A stretch of 64,000 bases of DNA, taken from NCBI GenBank assembly GCA_032158295.1, contig CM063247.1:13990009-14054008 (forward strand). Reading direction: 5' to 3'. This DNA is from Pycnopodia helianthoides. Lineage: Eukaryota; Echinodermata; Asteroidea; Forcipulatida; Asteriidae. The notes beneath the pieces are model-generated. The model did not search any database. It saw only the letters and a list, made by a program, of their open reading frames with translations, and was not told where the DNA came from. The position numbers and the translations under genes are program-made. Shown piece by piece: positions 44,201 through 56,200 of this stretch (its first letter is position 1; each line of letters begins with the position of its first letter).

Positions 44201-47200
44201 TTCTTATGCTAATTTTGCATTTGTTTACAAATGGAGGTGCAGGAGCCACCACCATCACTTTTTTTTTGTAATTGTGTGTTCACACAGGTGTTTGTGAATA
44301 TGTATAGTGTGCAAGGAGAGGGTCGAGTTAATTTGCATGAAATATGAGGAATATTATGATGTTGGGGCGTGCCAGTAGACCTCACGTCTGAGCAAAGTTT
44401 GATGTCACAATACAAATCTCTTATTGACATCTCATTTTAAAGGGGCTGTGTCATTATGATCAAAGCGGGCCTGTGGCTGTATTTAACTCTTACCAAGTTA
44501 CTGCACGCGCGCACCCTACCTCCGTATCATATCTATAGACCTTTTATGCACATGAAGTCATTTTAGTAGGGCGCCCTCGGCCAGAGGTCAAAAGGAGCTT
44601 GCTCATCGGCTCATCCCCTGCGCCGCGTGTACCAGTTGTGCGTCTTCCAATTGTTTCGTCATGGCGGCGTGATGACGTCAATGCGTAAGGTCTATTGAGA
44701 GCGCAGCGCACGAGCGTGCAGGAACTGGGTGCGGGTGGATAATTCCATGTACAGCCGCAGGCCTGGTTTGATCATGACGACACTGCATCTTCAAGATGAA
44801 TTCATAGTGCCTTGTGTCCTTCAATCTTTCAGCAGCTCAAGCTACTTACAAACAAACTGCCGGTGTAGCGATACTGCAGTACGGTCCTGCCCCCAACCTG
44901 TGACAACTTCAACCCGTAGTAGACGGTGATCCCGTCCGTTGCAATCTTAGACAAGACGAAACCACTGACCCCGGGTCTGGTTTGACCCAAGCACTGATGG
45001 AGAAGCCACCAACGATATCGGAGCTTGGCATCTGGTGCTCGGAGGCTAACGTCAAATAGGAATCTAAAGTAAAGAAATAAAACAGCACAGGTGGTTTAAA
45101 AAAAGCACGTTCAATCTGATGTTTTAGAATTTTTAGAAACACAATTTCTGGAGAGTTATAAGAAGATAAAATGAGAAGATGAAATTGGTGAACTGCAAAC
45201 TGAAATCACTTTAGCATACACTTTCATAAACTGACCTTTGACACTGTTATCATGGAAGAAAACTACCTTCACTATGGTAAGCATATCAAAAAGGTAATTT
45301 GAGTTGTTTATTTTATGATGTCAAATTTACTTAGTTTTGTGGAAATAAGAAACTTAATTTTTTTTAATTTCATTCCGTTTTTCATAATTCCAAGAACCTA
45401 CAAAACCAACCTACAATCCCTTCTCACTGCATAAACCCCAAGAAATACTTACTTGCACCACCGTCAAAGCGCAAGACTTTTGTACCGATGTGAGGGCGCT
45501 GTTCACCGGGAGCGGGATAAACGTACGTAGTGCTGTCAGCCAGAAAGATGAGATCTCGGACAGTCGGCAAGATGCCAGAGATAGAGTCTGAGAAAACCTC
45601 CCACAGAACCTACAAGAAGAACAAAAAAGGGTATTTGATTAACAAACCCATTACATATTCATTAAAATGATGGGTTCTCTGGTTGGCCCAATGTTAAGTT
45701 AATGATGAATATTCATAAGGGACTGCACCTATTACATATTCATTAAAACAATGGGGTTCTCTGGTTGGCCGAATGTTAAGTTAATGATGAATATTCATAA
45801 GGGACTGCACCTTTTACATATTCATTAAAGAATGGGGTTCTCTGGTTGGCCAAACGTTAAGTTAATGATGAATATTCATGAGGAACTGCAATTCTCTGAA
45901 TATAAAATGATCTTTCAACCAGTAGCAGGTGTCAATAAGCTGTATACAAACTAAATGTGATAAAATGTGTGGCCTGGTTTGTAATGCACGGTGCCCTTCA
46001 TGTGCGTTCAACTGTGCTAGAATTTGCCCTTGCAATAGACTCTGCAAGTCTCCACGTATTCGAACATTGGGACTCATTAAAAAGATCGAGTTCGTTTCCT
46101 TCACGCGTTGAAGAGATGTACATGGGACCAAAGTGGTCCCGAGAGCTTCGAATACGCATGAGACTTGTAGAGAGACTAGCACCACAATATCCATCATCAG
46201 AACTATCAACTTCATAATTGGTGAATTTCCTCTGACAAATCGGAAATCTGAAAAAGTGATTCGTTTCATTTAATTATTCTGGTTGCGAAGCCAAGGACTA
46301 ACTTACTCACTATACTAGCCAAGAGCCCCAATGGAGAGAAGACAAGGAAGAAAGTTTCAGTTTTAGGTGTTGGAGGAAACCCCCCGAGAATTATTCCAGG
46401 GAAAACCCACGCAATCAGGTAGAGACTGAAAACCCATGCAATCAGGTAGGGACTGAAAACCCAATCCACGAAGTGCACCAGCTGGATTCGAACCGGGGTG
46501 GAAGGCGAGGAAAGACAACCACTACGCCAACCCAACCACCCGAACTCAAACTCTTACCTCCACTCGGCCGAATGTGCCTTGGGCTCTATCCACTGTGAAC
46601 GAGGAAAGATAACCACTACGCCAACCCAACCACCCGAACTCAAAACTCTTACCTCAACTCGGCCGAATGTGCCTTGGGCTCTATCCACTGTGAACGAGGA
46701 AAGATAACCACTACGCCAACCCAACCACTCGAACTCAAAACTCTTACCTCAACTCGGCCGAATGTGCCTTTGGCTCTATCCACTGTGAACGAGGAAAGAT
46801 AACCACTACGCCAACCCAACCACCCGAACTCGAACTCTTACCTCCACTCGGCCGAATGTGCCTTGAGCTCTATCCACTGTGAACGAGGAAAGATAACCAC
46901 TACGCCAACCCAACCACCCGAACTCGAACTCTTACCTCCACTCGGCCGAATGTGCCTTGGGCTCTATCCACTGTGAACGTTGTCGTCGATGTCTGGTTGT
47001 CGCCGGGGTAGTAGTCCTCCGCCATTTCTCTTTCCGTCGAGGAGGAGGGAAAGATGAGGACACCGTAGGGGTCATCATTGGGGCCAATCTCCAGTAAGAT
47101 GGAGAGAGGATCTGTAGAGGACAACATGCCGTCTGGATGGGCAGAGGGGCAACAAATATAAAAAGTACTTTTAATTCAATTCAAGTGCTCTACCAGCTGA

Positions 47201-50200
47201 GTTATCTAGCCCTAATAATGGTGATCTCCCTATTTTGTCGGTATTTTTGTTCGGGGTGCCAGTCAGAAGCCACTCAACCTTTAACTTCCATATAGCCAGG
47301 GATCACAACCAAGTTTACAATACAAGCGGCAGGAGAGGGATCACCTTGTAAAGGGGATGCGACTTTATATTTCAAATATCCAGCAATAAACAACAAGGGA
47401 AACTGACTGGGTAAATGTAGTTTAATTTTGGGATGAACCAAAAACAAACTATTTTATTATGAGCACCATTATATATTCCTGGTAATGAAACCAAGGATGC
47501 CTCATAAGTGAACTTAACCACTGTAGCTCGCAAGCCTGAGGAAACCTGTAAACAAGGGTGCTTGCAATGCGAACCAGAAACACCGGGGTTAATCCCTACT
47601 CTTCCACGATTAGCTTTCTGTGTTCTTTTACATGTGCTACGAATCCTAGTACACGGGACCTGTGGCTTAATGTCCCACCCGATGGACAAAGCAATTATGG
47701 TAAAGTATCTTGCTCAAGGACACAAGTGCCACGACCGGGACTCGAACCCACACTCTGCCGATCAGAGCTCGAGTCCGGTGCTCTTAACCACTCAGCCACG
47801 CCAAGCCACTGATGCAGAGACAGAAGATAGGATACCATACGGATTCACTCTTTTCTGATGAGGCGGTAGCTCTTAGAAGAGCTGGTTGGTTTAGTCTGAC
47901 TAAGTGTTCTCTAGCAATTGTTAATTTAGCAACAACTTGTACCATGGAGCTATAAAAAAGGAGTTAGCACGAAAGCTTCCCTGACCTTAATCCAAGCTAG
48001 CCCCCATAGAGCATGTACAGCGACTACCAACTGTTTTTACGACCACAGTGTTGCCTTTGTATACAACATGGAGCTATAACATGCTTGTACTGACCCTTAC
48101 CTGTGACATTGACCAATACTAAATTAAAGAACTCTTCAAACTCTGGTAGTCCATCCATCCGAGCCGTGACCTCAATCTGCTGCGTGGTTTGCTGCTCGGC
48201 AAACACAACTGACCCTGCAACGACCTCAAAATCTGACCCCTCCAGAACCTGATTGGAGGATCCATTATAAAGAATCTGCCAATGGATTTGAACGGTGCCG
48301 AAGGCTCCACGCTCCCTCTGGATTCTGGGGGGAAAAAACAAGAAGAAAAAACTCACAATATCTTCAAGGTTCGTAACATGGGTTTTTAAACTTGACTTTG
48401 CATTCAATATCAGTCAGAATTTCTTACGTGGCAAATATAGACGTCCCTTCACTGGTAAACACCCTCTTCAACGGTTCCCTGAAGCTGAATATGCCATAGG
48501 GATCATCATTGGCTGCTATGATAACAGTTGCCAGGGGCGCCCCATAAACAACCACGTCCCCTGAAGAAAAAGACAAATTCATTTTAGAGTAATTTATTGT
48601 TTCCATGGTTTCCTTACAGGTCTGGGCTCCAGTCAGAATAAACTTTGCCGTTATATTCAAAAGAACCTAAAAAGGCTATTAATAAGGAAAAGAAAGAAAA
48701 TGACATATAGCTAGGTATTCCAAACAAAATAGCTAGGTATTCCAAACAAAGTAGCTAGGTATTCCAAACGAAATAGCTAGGTATTCCAAACGAAATAGCT
48801 AGGTATTCCAAACGAAATAGCTAGGTATTCCAAACAAAATACATGTAGCTAGGTATTCCAAACAAAATAGCTAGGTTTTCCAAACAAAATCTGGTTGGAT
48901 TTTGGTGGGTTTTTTGGACAACTAATACTTGGGTTTTGAGGCGCTGTTGAGCACAAAAAAAAATATTCAGCACAGAAAAATGTTGGTAAGGAGAAAAAGG
49001 TTACCAGCCAAAATACAATGTAATGTATACTGACTGGTTCCATGCTCATTTTGGGGAGGGGGGGGGGTCATATCAAAAAGTTTTATGAAAGAACTCATAC
49101 AACTTAAGAACCTCAGTGTACGGACTTGACAGTATTGATGTAGAATTGCCAACTTATTGGTTGGTTGTATTCATTCTGTCGAGATTGGTTGTATTTTAGC
49201 TACAAGTAAAGGCAAAGTAGCTGCAGACCAATTCTATTAAAACCGTGTTGGTGATACTTTTTATTTAGATAGATAGATAGACACATTTATTCAATGTTGC
49301 AAATAGTGTATAATACAGAGTAAAATGGTCAAAATTACTTGAAAAATATAAAAGAGATTAAAAGGTGAAACTTTAAACAAAGTCCAACATCTACAGATCG
49401 CAGCAAATTTACGTTATAATCACCCATAATATAACATTTTTTGTTCTCGGCATTTAGCCGACCTAACATTACATCCATGTCATCTGTAAAAACGTTACAG
49501 GAAACACTCGGGGGTTTATACACTATTCCAATTATAACATTAGATTTATTGGAGTGAACAAGCTCAATAAAAAATGATTCCGTTTCAGAGTTGCTAATAC
49601 ACAAATCATTACGTATTTTATACACAAGATCCTGTTTTATATAAAGAACAACCCCACCACCTCTTTTGTTTAGCCTGCATGAACCTTCTACTTTGTAATT
49701 TGGAATCTGAATCAACGGATCACAGACGTCCTCTAACCATGCCTCCGAGACCCCTATGATTGAAAAGCTTGTTTGCAACAACTTCAGATAATGAACAATA
49801 CTTGTTATATTTTTTGGCAAACAGCGTGCATTGATATGCAGCAGTTTGCTATTAGTGTTGGAATTAAAAGTATTCATAAACTCATCTTGGTCATAATATT
49901 GACATTGGATATCCGTCGCAAGAAAATTTAAATCTGGATCTATATTATAACCCATAAAAGAGCCGGGAGTTGTATCACTCATTCAAACATTTGTAGAAAA
50001 CTGAAAACCAAGAAGGCAAAATTTGTTTAGAACTGAAAATAACAAACAAATAAACATTGTGATACGCTGTCTTACACCAGGACATTAAACAACACAGAAA
50101 TAACATAACATCTAAAACAAAAGTGAAAAGGTAAATAAGATCACGAAATTTGTGAAGGAATGACAAGAATGGCTGAGATCTGATATCCAGGGGTTTGGTG

Positions 50201-53200
50201 CACTTAGCTGGTGGCTTGGTACTTCTTCCCCTGTATAAAGAGCTCGCCGTTGCGGAATACGGGATGGTGGCCAGCGTCGTATGCCCGCTTCATGACGTCT
50301 CGCAGTGCCCGCTTTTTTGAAACATCGGCAGCTGGAAGATCGGGTAGGACAAAAACATCAGAGTTAGTGAGGGCTGTCTTGGCGTTCACCAGAATTGAGT
50401 GGCGCTCATGGCGGAAAATGAACCTGGCAATGATGTGGCGGGGTTTGTCGGTAGAAGACTTGGGAGCTCTGCCAGTTCTGTGAGCGGCCTCAACCTCTGC
50501 TCCTGGCATTTGGAACTTTTCTGCCAGGATCCGCTTGACAGCTTCGTAAGGCAGGGTAGAGGGGTCCGACAATGTTTCTGGAACACCCTCAAACCGCAGG
50601 TTGAAACTTCTGGAGTGCCGCTCAAGTTGAAGAGTAGCCTCCTCCAGTTGTTTAATCTTTGACTCTGATGTTGAAATTTGTGTCGTCAACCCAGAAAACC
50701 CATCCGACAAGATTTTACTATCGGACTGGATTTCATCAATGGAAGTTGCCGAAAACTGAAGGGACTCCTCCATCACTGACTGCTTATTTTCCAGGGCTGA
50801 AATTCTAGAGAGAATGCCCTCTTGGTTGGAGAGCACCGTGTCCAGCTTTCTTGTGAGATCTGCCGCCATGGAACGAAGCTCTCGACGCAAGCTGGCCATG
50901 TCGTTCCCCGACGCAGTGGGGGAGCCAGGATGGTCACCTGACTCGACTGGCGGGAGTACCGTTGCGGCCGCTGAGGCTGAAGCTGAAGCTTTCTTGTTGC
51001 TTTTAGGAGGCATATTTAGCGTGAAATTTGGAAGAATGGCAGATATGGAATAGCAGATATGATCCCTGATGGCATATACACACACGGAGAGTTGAATGGT
51101 GAAGATGGAGGAGAGTATTAAGCTGAATTTAGATAATCTTTACGGAGCACTGTTTTATTGTGTCATTACATGTTGGTCTATCTTGTCGCCATCGTGTTGA
51201 CAAGCACATTAATCAAAAATTATGAATTTCAAAGTGATAAGTGCAAAAGCGTACCACCAAATGGTGTTGTACTAAGATGTGGTTTACCAAATGAATTAAA
51301 AAAGATAACTGACATAAAGCTACATGAAGACACCATCCACCAATTTGGGAGTGTGCAGACAAAATGTAGAAATTGAAAACTAACTAGGATTATCTGTCAT
51401 GCTTGGAGGTGAGGGGCTGAAAAGAGCCGATTCCTTTTTTAAACGTCCTATTTTATGGTTTTCATAACACCTCTGCCTAATGCAAGCCCAACACCAGAAC
51501 CTGTACAGCACCAATTCCATCAAAACCAGGCAGAACCAGGGTAAGCATTTTGAAAGGATTTGGGGATAACATTGGAAAAAGGTTTTAAAAAAATGATGTT
51601 TGGAAAACATCACCGCTGATGATTAACAGAGTAGTCAATGAAAGCCACAGAACCACCACATGAACATTCTACCTAAGTAGAAATGGCAGGAAGTTACTTA
51701 CGTGCACCAAATGAGTGAACTGAACAATGATGGTGCAAATAAAGGGAGAAAAATAACCAATCAGTATTGGTCATTATGTCAACATTCACAGCAACATTCA
51801 CACTGTAATGCATGTTGAGACCGCTCTCAGTGTTTCCAACTCTCTTACTTGTACAAGTTACATTCCATTATACTCACAAGCAAAACCAGCCACTCAACAC
51901 CCTTCAACTAAATGGGTTGTGTATGGTGGAACAACTGTGCACAGAATTGAACGTGCAATGTTGTAGGCTAGCATCGCAGGCCTGGGCCCAAAGTCATAGG
52001 AGCTACTTAAGCACAAAGTTACGCTAAGCACAAAACAATGTTGCAGAGGTTACCAACCAAAACACTATTATTCTTATTTGAATGGTCAGACCATTGACCC
52101 TTGAACTGATGTCACTAGCGGCTACTGTCAGCCAGCGGTCGGCCATTTTGGGAGTCAAACTGCATCTACAGATATGGAGTACGCTGACTAAAATGCCATG
52201 ACAAAAGGGAAACCAACAACCAAAATGGCGTAAGCAAGATTTAACGTGTTGTGACATAGTGTGAACTGAGTCAATAGAAGGGCGATTGTTAAAATGGAGG
52301 TCCTTCAAATCCACATTCCCTGATGGATATATAAGTCTATTAGCAAATTTACCAACTGGGTTGGAGAGCTTAGCAAACCCAACAACTGGGTTGGAGAGCT
52401 TAGCAAACCTACCAACTGGGTTGGAGAGCTTAGCAAACCTATCAACTGTGTATGAGAGCTTAGCAAACCTACCAACTGGGTTGGAGAGCTAAGCAAACTT
52501 ACCAACTGGGTTGGAGAGCTTAGCAAACTTACAAACTGGGTTGGAAAGTTCAGCAAACTTACCAACCGGGTTGAAGAGCTTAGCAAACCTACCAACTGGG
52601 TTGGAGAGCTTAGCAACTTTACCAACTGGGTTGGAGAGCTTAGCAAACTTACCAACTGGGTTGGAGAGCTTAGCAAACTTACCAACTGGGTTGGAGAGCT
52701 TAGCAAACCAACCAACTGGGTTTGAGAGCTTAGCAACTTTACCAACTGGGTTGGAGAGCTTAGCAAATTCACCAACTGGGTTGGATAGCTAAGCAAACTT
52801 ACCAACTGGGTTGGAGAGCTTAGCAAATTTACCAACTGGGTTGGAGAGCTAAGCAAACTTACCAACTGGGTTGGAGAGCTTAGCAAACTTACCAACTGGG
52901 TTGGAGAGCTAAGCAAACTTACCAACTGGGTTGGAGAGCTTAGCAAATTTACCAATTGGGTTGGAGAGCTTAGCAAACTTACCAACTGGGTTGGAGAGCT
53001 GTATGGTAAAATACTCATCGTCCTCTGGTATCTCGTCGTCTCGTATCCTTACTGCTACCAGGCGCGTACGAACACCCACTGGGAACTCCAGGGTATCAGA
53101 CTGCGGAGCATAATCCAACAAGCCATCCGTGGCTGATCCAGCTACGGTACGATAGTCCACCGAGGCCCGAGATGCAGCTGTGCCATTCCGACGGACGGTG

Positions 53201-56200
53201 AAGGACACAGCGCCGGGTTCTAAGGCAGTTTTGGTGATGGGCTCTAAATTGTAAAAAGAAATTGTTTTTGAAAAATTTAAGTATGATGCAAGTAAAAGAG
53301 TAATATTTTACAGTTTTAGAAAGTGACAATATCCGTATTTTTGGCTATACGAACCTTCAAAGAAGATGGCGTCATCGTTCTTGTTGATGTTGAGAGTTGC
53401 CATGGTAACAATACCTAAACGGCTATTACCGGTTGGGTCACGCAATGTCAGCTGAAAAGTCTCTGGATTTTCAGGAATCTTATGATAGATGTGTACAAAT
53501 AGAAAAGAACTTTGTTTAGAAATAAATTACATGGAAAATCAATTCCAAAGTTAATCAACTATTCCGTAATTGTGAAGTCTGATTAAAAACTAGACAGGAA
53601 CCCACCTCATCAGCCCTTGCAGTTATTCCTATATCCAAGGAGTTAACTCCATCTTGAAAACTCAAGGTACCAGACAACGGAGAGATGTCTACAATAGCTC
53701 CGGTGGTGACGACAGACCAGGAGACATTGGCTCGACCGAAGAGTCCAGCACTACGCACTACCGGAAACCTGGCTGTGTAACTATCGGACCCCGTGCTCTC
53801 ATCTATCGATCGAACCATCGGGTCTTCAGGAAACCCAAAGACTCCGTGCGGATCGTCATTTTCGAGAACGGTGATATCGATGGTGGTCCGGGCACCGAGG
53901 TCACTTGGCGGGTTGCCAAAACTCGCAAGGGTCAGCTGGAACGTCTCGTTGAGCTCCGGGATGGTGTCAGGCTGGGCGACGAAGGAAACGTCCTTGCTCG
54001 TTTCCCCAGGGTAGAACGTCACGACTTGCGGCAGACCGTAGAACTCTTGCTGCGGCATGCTGTCCCCCCGAGCGTAGTATCGAACGCTACGAGCAACAAG
54101 GCTTCCCCCAAGGCGGAGAATGGTCACCTGGGTCAGGGGTCCACCCTCGGAAATCACAAACGGCCCGGGGGTCAGGGGGAAAATTCAAAGTAGCCGCCGG
54201 GGCCGTCGTTCTCACGGATCGTCACAGTCATGTCCGTATCACCTTGTCTGAGGATCTGATTGGCGGGTTGTACATTGTAAGAGCTGAACGACCATCGTTT
54301 CATCCATTTCAGCGAGGTCATCCGGCAGAATCTCTAGTATAATTTGTGCTCTGGCAATACCTAAGAAATGGGGTAAGGGTAATCAAAAATTTAGTAGAAT
54401 AAAACAAGATGTTTATGGGTAGTCTTACGATTGTTTAATTTTTCTGTACCCCAGTTTCTTTGGTTTCTCTGTTTCTCGTTATCCTTTCATTTCCTGTCAG
54501 TCCACCTCGGATCTTTTAATCCCTGGGAATACTCTGGGTTTTCCTAACTGTTGCTTGGGTTTTTCCCTGGAATAGTTCTTTGGTTTTTTCTCCTGGAACA
54601 GTTCTCTGGGTTTTTCCCTGGAATAGTTCCTGGTTTTTTTTCCTGGAACAGTTCTCTGGGGTTTTCCCTGGAATAGTTCTCTGGGGTTTTCCATGGAGTA
54701 GTTCTCTCTGGGGTTTCCCTGGAAAAGTTCTCTGGGGTTTTCCTCCAACATCTAAAACTGAGAAACTTCCTTGTCTTCTCTCCATGGGGTTCTTTGCTAG
54801 TTTAGCGATTAAGTTTGCTTTTCTGAGCTTCACAACCAGAACTAAATTAAGCAAGCTTCACCATTTCCAAGTTTTTTTTAAGCAGATATGTTTTCAGAAG
54901 ACTGTGCTCTGCACCACAGCTTTATCAAATGGGCAGATTTGGGGTTATTTTGGGGGTTAGAATCTTTTACCTGAGGGAATTGTGACTGTCCCAGAGAACA
55001 CACTGATGTCTTCATCAGTTGGTGTGACAGGGTAGTTTGGATCGCTGACGATACGCCAGGACACGGTCGCCACTCCGGATGTACCTTCCCTTGTAATATC
55101 CAATGGCAACTATATCAAACCAAAAAAAGACACCTTTACCCTTCATGCAATTATTACATTAATTTTAACATAAAAAACATCAAACCAACCAAATAGAATG
55201 TACTTCCTTAACTGTCAAGGGTTTAGTTACATATGTGCACAGCCACAATCATGGGTACACATTTTTTGTGTGTCCATGTTATGAACAACAGTTTGAAAAC
55301 CAGTGATGTAATGGTTATTTCAATGTTGTTTGTAAATTCATTGACCAGCGCTGTGTGAATGAAGAGTAGAAAGTACTTGAGTTTGTCGAATACAAGATCT
55401 GCAATGAGTTACTCAATATTTATGTGTTGTTCATTTGGTGTCTTTGTAACAAAAAGTGTATCCATGATTGTGGCTGTGCACATATATATTGTTTGAAAAC
55501 ATAAAAACATCAAACTAACCAAATAGAACGACTTCCTTAACTGTCGAGGGTTTAGTTACATATATATTGTTTGAAAACATAAAAACATCAAACTAACCAA
55601 ATAGAACGACTTCCTTAACTGTCAAGGGTTTAGTTACATATATATTGTTTGAAAACATAAAAACATCAAACTAACCAAATAGAACGACTTCCTTAACTGT
55701 CAGGGTTTAGTTACATATATATTGTTTTGAAAACATAAAAACATCAAACTAACCAAATAGAACAACTTCCTTAACTGTCGAGGGTTTAGTTACATATATA
55801 TTGTTTGAAAACATAAAAACATCAAACTAACCAAATAGAATGACTTCCTTAACTGTCGAGGGTTTAGTTACATATATATTGTGTTTGAAAACATAAAAAC
55901 ATCAAACTAACCAAATAGAACGACTTCCTTAACTGTGAGGGTTTAGTTACATATATATTGTTTGAAAACATAAAAACATCAAACTAACCAAATAGAACGA
56001 CTTCCTTAACTGTCGATGGGTTTAGTTACATATATATTGTTTGAAAACATAAAAACATCAAATTAACCAAATAGAACGACTTCCTTAACTGTCAAGGGTT
56101 TAGTTACATTATATTGTTTGAAAAATTCTAAGCAACCATAGAACCCCTGAACTGTAGGATTTGTTACATATTATTCAAATTTAGCGCTCCTTAATTTACA

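Larger units (their letters stand above)
49272..51126 (-). mobile_element. Non-LTR retrotransposon (LINE), internally deleted
   Basis: Minus orientation: 5' end at about 51126, ORF1 (51013-50204), start of ORF2 endonuclease (49982 on), then directly a 3' UTR with AATAAATGTG and a (TCTA)n tail. ATTTAGATA occurs at both borders (49263-49271 and 51127-51135), a plausible 9-bp target duplication, though the tail makes the 3' border ambiguous. The reverse transcriptase region is absent. Confidence 0.85.

Noticed and set aside
48700..48895. CRISPR-like short regular repeats
   Set aside because: Units are contiguous with no spacers, in an animal intron; an ordinary 22-bp minisatellite.
50211..51053. 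Plus-strand frames opposite the LINE ORF1
   Set aside because: Antisense shadows of the ORF1 coding frame; no independent motif.
52305..53018. 237-codon minus-strand frame of SSPTQLVSLL repeats
   Set aside because: Shadow frame of the 30-bp splice-donor array; the gene frame through the same units reads KLSNPVGKFA.
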